Source: Siphonodentalium dalli (Eukaryota; Mollusca; Scaphopoda; Gadilida; Siphonodentaliidae). Taken from it: 64,000 bases of DNA. The translations under genes were made by a program, and so were the position numbers. Positions 50,510 to 61,738 of the stretch are shown here, piece by piece. How positions within the stretch are numbered: position 1 is the first letter of the stretch; every line of letters begins with the position of its first letter. Under the pieces are notes generated by a model that made no database searches, was not told where the DNA came from, and saw nothing but the letters and a program-made list of their open reading frames with translations. Where the stretch lies: NCBI GenBank assembly GCA_032622095.1, contig CP136061.1:117500754-117564753 (forward strand), written 5' to 3'.

Positions 50510-51370
50510 TTGCAATATCATTGAGAATAAAAACTCAGACCAGACGGAAAATTAAACGCACTGTATTGATCTCAGTGTGACCGAGTCCCGCTACAGGGAT
50601 GATGTTACTGACAATACGTTGATGGTAAATACACTCTGTGTCAGTGGAGGTCTCGTGGGAAGACTTCAGATGTTGTTTAAATGTCTCTTCATCGTTAAAA
50701 TGATGATGTTAGTGTAAATATTTTCAATCAACATACATATCGCCAGACACGGAACGCCGTCACCACCAACAGTAGTTATCCACATATATTCGGTAGGAGG
50801 CGGAGTTGTAGCTCATTCAGAACATCTATGATCTATTGGTGTGGTGGTGGATTGCACTATCGGATCTACTTGTTTCACCCAAACCTTGGGTGTTTATTTC
50901 ACACGACTTTCTGGGATAACCTGTGTGTCGACTGAGAACATGCGTGCCAATTGAGGAGAACACGCGAAGGATTTGTGTAAATGTTAGCCCAAACGACATT
51001 TCGAAGTAACGACTGCTTTGTTGTTTATTTCGAGGAATAATACCGCATCATATGAATTCAGCCCAAATATATTGACAGGTGTCAAGGGTCTAACTCTATA
51101 CTGAGCAATAAAAAACTAATATAATAAATACCGAGTATATTTAATTTTAACGCCAATGGGTCGTTTATGTGCGTTTAAGAGTGTATTTATGCTTAAAGCA
51201 AAGTGAAATAACGATCTTAAAATGAATTGGCCGGTATATTTTATTAGTTATCAGGGTTACCAGGGTCGTAGTTGCATAAATTACAATATATTTTTATGCT
51301 AAGATAATTGCGTGGTAATTTGTAGGTTAATGGATTGATCGGTGATCATGTTAACACAAATCCCATATAT
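50510..51370. other. No gene recognised
   Basis: No coding or repeat structure identified. Confidence 0.4.
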
Positions 51371-52090
51371 GGAAAGTGACTTGCGCATGCGCAAAACAGA
51401 TACAATGGTCTAATTTGGCCAATGCCGATGACAATCGAAGCGGACGCGATGTGCATTTTAATTCTTTCATTACGACTGTTTTGGCGTCCTAATCTATTAA
51501 AATATTCTTCTATATCTTGGAAGGTGTTCTGGAAGGATTATTTCAATATGTGTATATCGGAAAAACCTTCCAAAAAGATGAGTTTGACGCCTGTATTTCT
51601 TGGCATGAATATTAACGAGCGCTCGTCTGCAAGTAGGTCATCTGGATTCGGAATTGGCGTGTTTTTGTGAAAATGTCAAATTCAATTTCTTCCATCTAAA
51701 ACATAATTACGCGCTGGACTCGGTCATTTTAGGAACATATATGTATCACACGCACATACACCAAGTCTCAGCCTAAAAGTTTGAAAAATGACAGTTTTAT
51801 CGACATAAATCGATGTTAATGGTAAATTCAAATTTCCATGTTAAATTTTATCATTGAAAAAAATTCATTTCTTCCATCTAAAACATAATTGCGTGCTGTA
51901 CTCTGTCATTTTACGAATATGTAGCTATCCCACCAACACACTCCAAGTCTCAGCTTAAAATTTTGAAAAATGACAGTTTTATCGACATAAATCAATTTTA
52001 ATGCCAATAATGGCAAATGGAGTGTTAAATAAATTTTAGGCCAATTAGGGCCCTGCGAATGTTTTCTGACCTGTTCTATATTGGTCACTA
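51370..52090. repeat. Composite repeat block B, left part (partner of 31380-32125)
   Basis: It carries two tandem copies of the TTCTTCCATCTAAAACATAA..GTTTTATCGACATAAATC unit (51684-51820 and 51867-52010, period about 183), against one copy in block A. Confidence 0.75.
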
Positions 52091-52129
52091 GAGTTCATAT
52101 TTGACCGGTTACACCTGATAATTATGCGA

Positions 52130-53215
52130 CAGTATAGTCGCGTTACTTTATAGGTCAACATTGGTCATTATCACCTGACAAATTTATTTTGGTCTATCGT
52201 ATCAACCCCTATTTTCTCCCGCGCGTAGCCTGACTACCGCTATTCTCAAAGTAATTGACCAGAAAAACGGGGTGATACCCCGGTCATGACCACGGTGATA
52301 CCGGTAATAAACGGTAGCTGTATCGAGGCGGTCATGGCAGTGGAATTACGGTATTGGGCGATGATACCGCGGTCTTTTAGCGGGCACCGCATTAATTTTT
52401 TTGAATACCGCAGTGATTTTCATGGAACACTTTGAGGGGAGGTATTTACTCCCACATACGTTAACAAGCGGTATCAGTACCGCGGTATTGGAGGATACCG
52501 CGGTATAGTACCGCAGTATTAACGGGGTGACACCACGTTGCTGGTGGTCAATTACTTTAAGTATAGCGGTAAGTGTCAACATTGGTCATTATCGCTCCAC
52601 TAATTTGTATCGTTTCATCGGTATGAATTCCATATCCAATTATCCACATATAACCAACCCAACCTCTAATCCCGGTCCAATTTATTTATTTCTTTCATCG
52701 GTATATTCACGTAACGTAATATTTTATCACGTGATATTTGTACTTATATGTCTATGGTATTACTATAGTATACTGTATACGTATATCAATTGCTATTCCT
52801 ATCTATATAATCCTGGTGCCATCTATAAAGATAGATAATTTCAGACTCCTCCCCCCCCCCCATTTTACATCATTGCTGCTTTAGTACAGTCGCGATGCAA
52901 CATCGCTCCACTAATTTATGTCAGTTCATCGGTACAAACCACTTTTTCTCCGAGTCCATATAACCAACCCAACTTCTTATAGATGACTATTCTGGCACTA
53001 TATAGAGATGACTAAGATTCTGACACCCCCCTATTTTATAGCCATGTTGCAACAGTAGAGTTCAGATGCATATTATGTCAACATCGGTCGTTATCGCTCT
53101 ACAAATTTATATCGGTTCAACCCTTAGTTCCCTGTATCGCCCACCCCTCCCTCAGTTTATTTTTTCAGTTGTATTATAGTCTCATTACATACACATTTTA
53201 TCTTTTCTAACTTTT
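52130..53215. repeat. Satellite units as at 32130-33320, second location
   Basis: Phrases TCAACATTGGTCATTATC, CCTCCCCCCCCCC, ACAGTCGCGATGCA, TTCATCGGTA and CCATATAACCAACCCAAC mark about three diverged units at 52140, 52577-52890 and 52890-53150. The first unit is broken by a TIR element (52237-52569). Confidence 0.75.
52237..52569. mobile_element. TA-flanked TIR element rich in TACCGCGGTAT
   Basis: CCGCTATTCTCAAAGTAATT on the left and its near-perfect complement ending AATACTTAAAGTAATT-type on the right (52543-52569), flanked by TA (52235-52236 and 52570-52571). The interior is full of GGTAT, ACCGCGGTATT and CGGTAATA. It interrupts a satellite unit. Part of the TIR (AAAGTAATTGACCA) is shared with the CAGTAATG family. 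Confidence 0.7.
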
Positions 53216-53430
53216 GCTTCAACGCGTTGAGTTCCGCTGCAGACAATATAAAACTGACAACATTTTGAAATGTAAGCAGGCTTCAAACTCATCTTATCCA
53301 AGAAAAACTCTGGTTACATAAGAAATTTGTGTATACGGTGTACGCGCATTTGTCGCGTTAAAAACAAAAGGTCCCAAGTCAAGGTCCAAATCCCCAACAC
53401 ACTGATGTGAGGTTTAACTCCATCTACATA

Positions 53431-53559
53431 CAGTAATGTCCAAAGTAATTGATCACTTAACCACAGCAAAATAATGGGTATTTTTTCATGATTTTAAATC
53501 CTGAAAAATTACCCATAATTCTGCTGTGGTTAAGTGGTCAATTACTTTGGGCATTACTG
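53431..53559. mobile_element. CAGTAATG-family MITE, tandem copy 1
   Basis: CAGTAATGTCCAAAGTAATT at the left, complement ending GCATTACTG at the right, TA on both sides; interior CCATAATTCTGCTGTGGTTA. Confidence 0.9.
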
Positions 53560-53605
53560 TAACCAATATAAGGATTTGAGGTGTAATAATAACTCAATCC
53601 TCATA

Positions 53606-53734
53606 CAGTAATGTCCAAAGTAATCGACCACTTAACCACAGCATAATTATTGGTAATTTGTCAGGATTTTAAATGCTGAAAAAATACCCATAATTCTGCT
53701 GTGGTTAAGTGGTCAATTACTTTGGGCATTAATG
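53606..53734. mobile_element. CAGTAATG-family MITE, tandem copy 2
   Basis: Same structure as copy 1; separated from it by a 46-base spacer (ACCAATATAAGGATTTGAGG to CTCAATCCTCATA) that is repeated again before copy 3. Confidence 0.9.
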
Positions 53735-53780
53735 TAACCAATATAAGGATTTGAGGTGTAATGATAACTCAATCCTCATA

Positions 53781-53901
53781 CAGTAATGTACAAAGTAATT
53801 GACCACAGCTGAATAATGGGTAATTTGTCAGGATTTTAAATGCTGAAAAATTACCAATAATTCTGATGTGGTTAAGTGGTCAATTACTTTGGGCATTACT
53901 G
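53781..53901. mobile_element. CAGTAATG-family MITE, tandem copy 3
   Basis: Slightly shorter copy (about eight bases missing in the left arm). The spacer-plus-MITE unit has a period of 175 bases, so MITE and flank were duplicated together. Confidence 0.9.
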
Positions 53902-53909
53902 TAACCAAT

Positions 53910-54910
53910 ATAAGGATGTGAGGTTTAATGAGAACTCCATCCACATAACTAATAAATATGTGTGAAAATTAAACCAAAAAAAATAAATTCCATGATGGCG
54001 TCCAATATGGACTGCCTAATTCTGCTCCAAAACATGTATATTGAATATATGGTTGTTTATCAATTGGGGGAAACTGATTATTTCAATGATATTTTCATTA
54101 ACTGCATGGGATCCAAAACCCGACTTACGGGAGCTCGCTTCGTGCACGACTGTATCTTAAGCATATGTGCATATTTAATGAGCCAACAATTGGAATCCAA
54201 ATAGAGAAGATTGGCACGTTGACCCTGCGCATAGACATCATTGATGATCTCTATGGGAATCAAAATTGACATTTAATAGACAATTTCGATTAACCGCAAT
54301 AACTTAAGGAATCTCTAATTATGATTAAGCCCAATGAGAATGCAATAAGACATTTCTTATTACCCTTAACCGCAATTACTTCCCATTGCACTTTAACACA
54401 ATTAATATCTCCCCCCCCCCAACAGCTTATCAATACCACTCAGGACAGTGGGTGTTTTTCCTCAATTAATTGAATTTCTTGTTAGTGACCATAAATCTAT
54501 ACCTTCGGTTTTGCCGAATAACCGAACAAATGTTGTCAACTGTTTCCACGTTTATTCTCACTTATACCGTTTTTATATCCGTTTTATCCTATTTGTTGTT
54601 GTGTATTGCATTACTTTGATAAAGTCTGCGCTTGTGTTATTCTCACAAAAGGTAATGCGTGTTTACATTTCACAATTCCGCCTTACAGTCTGCGAGTGCG
54701 ACGGAAAAAATTTCCACATGTCCGAGCGCCATTGGCATTGATTCCTTAAATACGAGACTATTTAATCGAATGAGGTCAAATATTCGCATATAACTTGACT
54801 CATATGTTATTCTGCACAATTCTGGCCAGTGCCGACTTTCATTTCGCATTACTTTCGTTTTTATCGAAATATAACCGTTTTCTATGGAGATTCCCATGTA
54901 AATTTGTTCA
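53910..54910. other. No gene recognised; poly-C at about 54411
   Basis: Short open frames (53962-54204 and 54448-54741) lack domains and splice support. The phrase AACCGCAATAACTT..TTAACCGCAATTACTT recurs about 70 bases apart near 54293 and 54367. Confidence 0.4.
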
Positions 54911-54915
54911 ACCAA

Positions 54916-55860
54916 AAAAATTCATAGTTTTGCCAATTTCAAGCTAGTTTAATACTTTATAGCATGGTCAGGGCATAATCTGGCCTATCGAGTGATGGTA
55001 GACGTTCCTTCAGTGTGCACAACAAATATTTGGTCCCAACGAAGCAGGCTAAAATCCTGAAATTTGTCAATTGACTTTGAGTGTGAAGAAAATATTCATT
55101 TAAACTTCCAAAATTGGTTGAAATATGCTCAACAACATTCAGTTGAATGGTGACATTATTTATAGTCACCGACTAACTTCCACGATGAATAAAATTTGTT
55201 TTTATTGATGACAATTATGTCGCGAGTCATAAAAATGTTAATTTTCTGAAGAAAAAAAATTCATTGTTTCGCCAATTTCAAGCTAGTATTGAGCATGGTC
55301 AGGGCATTACATATAATGATTAAGATTGCTAAAGAACTGAAATAATGAAATGGGAAACTTTTACTGACATCTGGTAAGGATTGAGGAGCAGATGCTAGAG
55401 GCCCCCACCCCACCCCCATGGAAGACGGAATACCACTTAACACAGAAGTTGGAATACGGAATACCATATGGAATACATAAAAATATATGAAAACTTCATT
55501 TTTTGGAAGATCGGCGTACGAATACCGGTATTTTTGGAATACCGAATACCTCCTAACAGAGGGGCCGGAAATACGGCGTACCTCATAACAGGGCATGGAA
55601 TACGGCATACGAAAAAGGGGGGTGGGGGCCTCATGCTATGGAGCCTCCGAGCCTCCCAATATATTGTCTGCTCCACATCTCAATAGAATTCAACAACATT
55701 CAGTTGAATGGTGACATTATTTATAGTCACCGACTAACTTCCACGATGAATCAAATTTGTTTTTATTGGTGACAATTTATGTCGCGAATCATAAAAATGT
55801 AAATTTTCTGAAGAAAACAAATTCATTGGTTTGCGAATTTCAAGCTAGTTTATAGCGAAC
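54916..55860. repeat. Local duplication of non-coding segments
   Basis: AACAACATTCAGTTGAATGG, TGACATTATTTATAGTCACC, GACTAACTTCCACGATGAAT and GTCGCGA.TCATAAAAATGT recur at 55132-55240 and 55690-55800. The phrase CCAATTTCAAGCTAGT recurs at 54936, 55273 and, as GCGAATTTCAAGCTAGTTTA, at 55833. The copies are separated by a G/C-rich inverted-repeat element at 55392-55650. Confidence 0.8.
55392..55650. mobile_element. Small inverted-repeat element with GGAATACGG-type interior
   Basis: GCTAGAGGCCCCCACCCCAC on the left and GGGTGGGGGCCTCATGC on the right are inverted. The interior repeats GGAATAC and GAATACCG many times. Overlapping open frames are artefacts of this composition. Confidence 0.5.
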
Positions 55861-56085
55861 ATGGGAACCAAGGTACAATTTATGCCATTTAGGCACACTT
55901 CAGAGTGAAATCTGGGCTTATATTTCGGCGAGAATCCAAATCTAGATTCTCGCAAATTACCCTGGATTCTCATGAAAAAGTATATATGGATTCTCGCAAA
56001 ATCAGATGAAATATATGCCCTAGTGGAAATATAGCAAATCGTTTAATGCTTTAGAATTTTTTTTTTCGGAGATTTATATATATGT
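55861..56085. other. No feature recognised
   Basis: A small tandem of GATTCTCG phrases (55936, 55957, 55991) is present; nothing else. Confidence 0.4.
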
Positions 56086-56478
56086 TTAAAGACATATTAT
56101 GGAATTTTTCGGGAGCGAGAAATTGATAAGTTAGTGCTCAGGCACTTTTCCAACGTAGGGAATGTTATCATTCTACTAACATCACTGAAAATTTCCAAAA
56201 AGATCTACCACACCACTTCATATAGAACATCGTCTGAACTACTCCAAATTGTAAATATTTACATCTCGATTCGGGGCGCAACTATCGGCTGTAATTAAAC
56301 AAAAATCATTTTGCCATCGAGAGTCATTGCATTTAACTAATATATAAGAATGACGTTGTGTAACATCCATTTGGATTAATATTCGTAACAAATAACTACT
56401 TTGAGAAAGATTATTCTTAATTTCTATTTATTTGATCACTCTGCCCGGTGTCTGCCGGAGTGTTTCACATCACTTTAA
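56086..56478 (+). mobile_element. R1 family repeat, complete isolated copy
   Basis: TTAA at both ends (56086-56089 and 56475-56478). The order is AGACATATTATGGAATTTTT, GAAATTGATAAGTTAGTGCT, CTACTAACATCACTGAAAAT, TAAATATTTACATCTCGATT, TTTAACTAATATATAAGAAT, AGAAAGATTATTCTTAATTT, then GTTTCACATCACTTTAA. It is 393 bp. This copy lies far from the others, showing dispersal. Confidence 0.82.
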
Positions 56479-56582
56479 TCAAGGAAGACTGTTAAGAAAA
56501 ACTGCATTTCAAGACCACCAAACAACTTTCCTTTTTAGGGCCACCACATCTTCCAAATATTTACTTCTTCCATTTTGCTATC

Positions 56583-57105
56583 AAAGACCGAAAAATGTCG
56601 TTAAACTAGAGATCCAAATACCCCCTAAGGGCCCCTCTATCTTGAGATATTAAAGACCGAAAAATGTCGTTAAACTATAAAGACCGAAAAATGTCGTTAA
56701 ACTAGAGATCCAAATACCCCCTATATCTTGAGATATTATAAAGACCGAAAAATGTCATTAAACTATTAATTGTTGTTGCTGTTGTTTATTAGGGTTTATC
56801 GTCATTCTAGCCGCTAGGCCACACACGACGTTGTCAATTTTACGGGTGGAGGAAAGACCACGCAGAGGCTCAATTTCACCGGGAAGTTGTTCCACTGCGT
56901 GTAGAAACCACCGACCCCCGGAAAGCAATTGACAAACTTGCCCAGATACACGATTCCGGTCACCCTCCCTATGGTGGGGTTAGAACCAGCTTCGTCAGCG
57001 CTGGACGGCCTGGGACGACGTAATGCACCTGACACTCTACCGACTGGACCACCGGGGGCCCCTATTAAACTGTTAAAGACCGAAAATGTCGTTAAATTGT
57101 AAAGT
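56583..57105. repeat. Short repeat AAAGACCGAAAAATGTCGTT, five copies, with SINE inserted
   Basis: Copies at about 56584, 56654, 56681, 56741 and 57075, some followed by AAACTAGAGATCCAAATACC. The fourth and fifth are separated by the SINE at 56770-57061. Confidence 0.85.
56770..57061 (-). mobile_element. tRNA-derived SINE of about 290 bp
   Basis: Read on the minus strand it starts GGGGCCCCCGGTGGTCCAGT, with an A box (TGGTCCAGTCGGTAGAG), and has a B-box-like GGTTCTAACCCC (about 56985-56974). It ends ATGACGATAAACCCTAATAA followed by a CAACAA tail. A short CTATTAA occurs on both flanks (56763 and 57062), a possible target duplication. Confidence 0.8.
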
Positions 57106-58150
57106 TTGAGCTATTGCCATGGCTTTGTCGTCCGTGTGTATGTGTGTACGTAAGGCGTCAACAATGCAGGCTACAGGTCGTACCTTTGGTCGGATCATTA
57201 TGAAATTTGTCATAGCTGTTGACATCAACATTTAGACCAGATTATTAATTTTGGGATCATTCGGAAAAAAAACATGGCCGCCAGTGGCCATCTTGGATTT
57301 CAAAATTCAATCCATTAGCACGGGCTACAGTTCGTAATGTTTGTCTGATCATCATGAAATTTGTCAAGAATGTTAATAATGACATGTAGATGGGAACGAG
57401 TCCTTTTGGGGTCATTCGGCCAAAAAACATGGCCGCAGCAGCCATTTTGGATTTTAGTCTTTATATGACTAAATCTTTAGCACGGGCTACAGGTCTTAAC
57501 TTTAGTCTGATCATCATAAAATTTGTCATGGCTGTTGAAATTGGAATGTAGATGGGAACGAGTCATTTTGGGGTCATTCGGACAAAAAACATGGCCGCCA
57601 GTGGCCATCTTGGATTTCAAAATTTAATCCATTAGCACGGGCCACAGGTCGTACTGTTTGTCTGATCATCATGAAATTTGTCATGGATGATAATATTGAC
57701 ATGTAGATGGGAACGAGTAATTTTGGGGTTATTCGGCCAAAAAACATGGCCGCCAGCAGCCATCTTGGATTTTACTCTTTGTATAACTAAATTCTTTAGC
57801 ACGGGCTACAGGTCGTACTTTCAGTCTGATCATCATAAAATTTGTCAAGAATGTTAATAATGACATGTAGATGGAAACGAGTCATTTTGGGATCATTTGA
57901 CCCAAAAACATGGCCGCCAGCAGCCATCTTGGATTTTAATCTTTGTATGACTAAATCCTTTAGCACGGGCTACAGGTCGTACCTTTAGTCTGATCATCAT
58001 GAAATTTTTCATGGCTGTTGAAATTGGAATGTAGATGAGAATGGGTCATTTTGGGGACATTCCGACAAAAAAAACATGGCTGCCAGCGGCCATCTTGGAT
58101 TTCCAAATTCAATTCTAAATCTTTCCATTCATTGCTCATCACACAAATTT
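57106..58150. repeat. Dimeric satellite of about 155 and 163 bp, six units
   Basis: The phrase ACATGGCCGCCAG.GGCCAT and CTTGGATTT recurs at about 57273, 57427, 57590, 57745, 57908 and 58075. Spacings alternate 154/163/155/163/167, so neighbouring units form a roughly 320-bp dimer. Other shared blocks are TTTAGCACGGGCTACAGGTC, TCTGATCATCATGAAATTTG and ATGTAGATGGGAACGAGTCA. Confidence 0.92.
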
Positions 58151-58690
58151 AACTTCTTCTCAAAGTTGAGCTACCGTGTCATTGACACTTTCATTTGAGA
58201 CATTAAAGAACGAAATATGTCGTCACACCATTAATGATCATTAATACATAATTTGTGTTTATGAAAGTCTGGTACAGACAGTTTGTTTCCAGTACATATT
58301 CATTGGAACGTAAACAATTATTCTCTGACAAATCATGTTAATATTGCCTTTCGTTACTGGTTTCCTTGACTCACATATCTCTCACTTCTTAATACTTATA
58401 ATTAAAACAAATGTTCTGTGTTTTGTGTCACTTCTTAATAGCATTCTGTATTCTGCTATTGAAAAGAAAAACAGTTGTAGTATACCTTAAAGGTATGAAG
58501 GCCTTGGTGGGTATCATGTGAACATATTTCCACCGCTACAAACGAAATAATATTCAAATATAGACAGACTTTGTTAATAAACAAATGAGAAATATCTCAT
58601 AAACATTATGTTATAGTCGTAAATTTGCCGACTGTTATGTAAACAAAGCATAAAAAGTTACTTTCCTGGTGTTTCTTTATATTATGATGG
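58151..58690. other. No gene recognised
   Basis: No coding or repeat signal, apart from a duplicated phrase CACTTCTTAATA (58383 and 58430). Confidence 0.4.
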
Positions 58691-58869
58691 TAAACATAAA
58701 GAGCGTTCTTTGTTGCTCAATTCCTTATTTGGAAATAATAAAGAGCGTTTATACCATTTGTGTGTGATTAGCCAGTAGCATTATGCTGCCTTCTATAACA
58801 CAATCAGACTCTTGTTTAGGTAAAATTTAGTAGGTCTTTATGTAAGCATGATGTTTAAGGGATTACAGT

Positions 58870-59378
58870 GCTCATGAAACAACAAAACTCTATCGGAAAG
58901 CCACCCCTATTGTGATCACAATAATCCAAGTCCCATAAAAATCGCGTAATAATTAAGCCGAGAAATAAATAAATAATACCGCCACCGGTTGTCGGCTATC
59001 TCCGTCGCAAAACCTCGCATGACGTCAAGCGAGGTAAACTAATTAAAAACACGGAATCGGAGTTATTTGTGTCTACCTATATGACGATGGAAAATCCGGA
59101 ATAGACATCAGCTCGTGAGCGTGATGGAATTACTGCGGGGCATATCAATAGCATTGTGTACACATGGTTAATTGTCATCGCGCGGTGAGTTATATTCACT
59201 TATGATTTGTCTTAAGCGCTGTTTGGAAAGTTATTGTTTTGACAAAAAAACTATAGAAGGCCGATTGAGCGGGGTAGGTAACACTTTCGTGTCAAAAATA
59301 AAGCTTATAAAAACATGAGCAGGCATGTGAACTCTATTCGGGCGCGTGTTCACGATGTTGTTTTAATTTTCCGTATAT
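58870..59378. other. GC-richer block upstream of the THAP-like ORF
   Basis: Contains GACGTCAAGCGAGG, GCTCGTGAGCGTGATGG and CGCGCGGTGAG, with a TATA-like GTATATATG at about 59371 just before the ATG. It could be a promoter region; no firm element is recognised. Confidence 0.3.
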
Positions 59379-59597
59379 ATGCCCCGAGTGTCCCGTATTT
59401 ACAATCATTCATTCGTAACATTGCCATATAAATGCAGTGTTTTCGGCTGTGGCCGGTCTAGTGACTCTCAGTTAGGTATAATGCTGTATTCATTTCCAAA
59501 CGATGTTCGTTTACGTGCCATTTGGCGGCATTTCTGTGGGAAACCCGTTGCGCAATCATCAGAAACCGATTACATATACCAAATAAAGAGCGTTTAA
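59379..59597 (+). CDS. THAP-type zinc-finger ORF, truncated
   Basis: A 72-codon frame with MPRVSRIYNHSF, then KCSVFGCGRSSDSQ, LYSFPNDVRLRAIWRHFCGK. The order C-x4-C, then a hydrophobic plus FP, then R-x-x-W is the first half of a THAP DNA-binding domain. The second metal-binding Cys and His (normally CS-x-HF) are absent before the stop, so this is a truncated exon or pseudogene. THAP domains occur in P-element-type transposases and in host regulators; the clustered short motif around it makes a link with a transposon worth testing. The stop is followed at once by one copy of the AATAAAGAGCGTT motif. Confidence 0.5.
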   Translation: MPRVSRIYNHSFVTLPYKCSVFGCGRSSDSQLGIMLYSFPNDVRLRAIWRHFCGKPVAQSSETDYIYQIKSV

Positions 59598-60389
59598 TTT
59601 GACAAGTCAGTCATGGTTACGAATACATACAATTGCAGTTAAAGTGGAGAGTATGTTGAATAAATCACGATAACAACTATTCTTAGTCGATTCCCCATTT
59701 ACTTCACCATGGCTCCATAAAGAGCGTTCCATGTTAAGAGTTTTCCTAATATGGTACGAATAAAAAGAGTTTAATAAAGCGGAAATTGCTATGACTTGGA
59801 AGGATATATAAAGCATGCATATCGGAAGTTCGTGTACATGTATTGACCTGTATTGGTGTAATCATTAAAAAAAATCACGATGACAACTGTTCTAAGTCGA
59901 GTCCCTTTACCTTGACGCAATAAAGAGCGTTCACTATTACGATATATTGCGAATAAAGAGCACTTGAATATGTGATTCCATATTAAACCGGATTATTATC
60001 CCTCCTTCAAAAAGTGTTATATATGATTGGATGTTTATAACCCTATTGTTATGCGTAATTGCCACATAGAGGTCGATTTATGACCTGGATATTCAATAGA
60101 CCGCATCGCTAGAGTGCTAATTTAATAGGTCAATAACGATGCATAGATGTAGTGAATTTCCACCAGTGACAGTCGGCTAGATTGTTTTGGGGTGGGGGAA
60201 GCAATATTCCGAAATATATATAAACACCATATTGCCCAAATAATTACATGATTCATAACCAAGGAAAAATGAACATATCATATTGGTAATGAATGACTTG
60301 ATTATAATTGATTAAATCCGACAGCAATAAACCAATTGTGTGTTGTTTTACCGCGTTACGATAATTAAAACGAAACGCTCTTTATTGAC

Positions 60390-61735
60390 ACACGACTAAT
60401 GTCATCTGGAAATTGGAATGTTTACGAGATGATAATTGCCTAATAACTGTGCAAGTCTTCGCGTATATATGCAATCCCGATATGCATATATAATATAACT
60501 TGGACTATTCCGGTAACGAAAAAATATATATAAACACGAGCACGCGTTTATATAGATAAATGCGCGCAAAACTGAATAATATACGGGCATGGCTTTATAG
60601 TAACAACACATCGCGATACATATAATAATAGTAATAATAACACGATAAAGATCGACATTTAATTACGAGAAAGGCGATGTTTCGGCGAAGTTTTGCATTC
60701 GCAGTGTGATAACGCGACAATCGTCAAAGGCCGCGATCGACTACATGCAAACTTAAAATACCGCCGTCGCGTATCTATGCGTTGTCAATGAGTTACCACG
60801 TGATCGATCACGTGCTATGCTTCTGTTTACATGTGACAATCACGTGATCGGGCTGATGATCACGTGACTTCGTCTACAACAAAATCTTCGGCTAACTTCG
60901 GAATTTTTTTGAATCGTTATAAAAATAACGATTGGCGGCCGAATATTAGATTATATGCGCCCAATGGACATTTTATATATATATTATCGGTATATTGAAA
61001 GAAAATAATATTGTTTTTTTCAGGACCGTATTCCTTTAAGGGATAGTGATCGTATATTTGAACCAAAATGTATGCGTTTTAATATTGATCTGTTTACGGT
61101 GTTTGGAACAAATATTTTCGACAACTAAACCCTCTCGTCCCTTTAATATAATTAATATAACATCCCTCATCCAATAATCTCCAAATTGCATATCTAATTT
61201 CAATCCTAGTTACACATCACACCGCCCCTCATCATTTGCCAATTGTACACCCTTTTTTGCTGCTTCTGTTGCAACTGCTCAATTTCTTTAAAAATTATTG
61301 AAAAAATGGTCCTCCGGCCTGCGACATTTACCTCCGATTTAGTTTTTTCGATCATCGGTCCACACCAAAATTGAGCACACGTCCCTATATAATATACCTA
61401 TTTAAACCGAGTATACACGGTGGTGTAATAGAAGAACCATTAATTTAACCGTAACCGTAGCATATTTCCACGTATACGTGTACGTTTTCACGACAAATCC
61501 CCGCTGATCTGTTATTAATGAACCAAACAATTAACATGTCAACACACTCTGGCCCGCCAATGCTACAGTGTATAAACGTAACGGGGCAAATATGCATATT
61601 ATATTGACAGCTAACGAGAACATTCATCACCAATAATCTGCTCACCCCTTTCAGTCGATACGATAGAAACTAAACGATTTGTTACTTCTAATTACCCGTA
61701 CTTAATTACACTACTTGCGTGTTAATAAAGTACGA
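60390..61735. other. No gene recognised
   Basis: No convincing coding frame. Several CACGTGATC phrases (60797-60865) form an E-box-rich patch, and a short hairpin (AATCGTTAT..ATAACGATT) lies at about 60913-60932. Confidence 0.45.
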
Positions 61736-61738
61736 CAC

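Larger units (their letters stand above)
58698..60386. repeat. Cluster of the short motif AATAAAGAGCGTT
   Basis: Plus-strand copies lie at about 58698, 58737, 59582, 59716, 59919 and 59952 (the last ending GAGCACTT), and a minus-strand copy at 60373-60386 (AAACGCTCTTTATT). Two copies are embedded in a 209-base near-repeat (59662-59730 and 59871-59933) sharing ATCACGAT.ACAACT.TTCT and AGTCGA.TCCC. The motif contains AATAAA, but its invariant extension GAGCGTT is not part of a polyadenylation signal. Confidence 0.75.

Noticed and set aside
53431-53901. CRISPR-like alternation of repeats and spacers
   Set aside because: The spacers are identical to each other and the repeats have TA-flanked terminal inverted ends, so this is a tandemised MITE in an animal genome.
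55261-55686. Overlapping 72-115-codon frames on both strands
   Set aside because: They follow from repeated GGAATAC and GAATACCG phrases in the inverted-repeat element.
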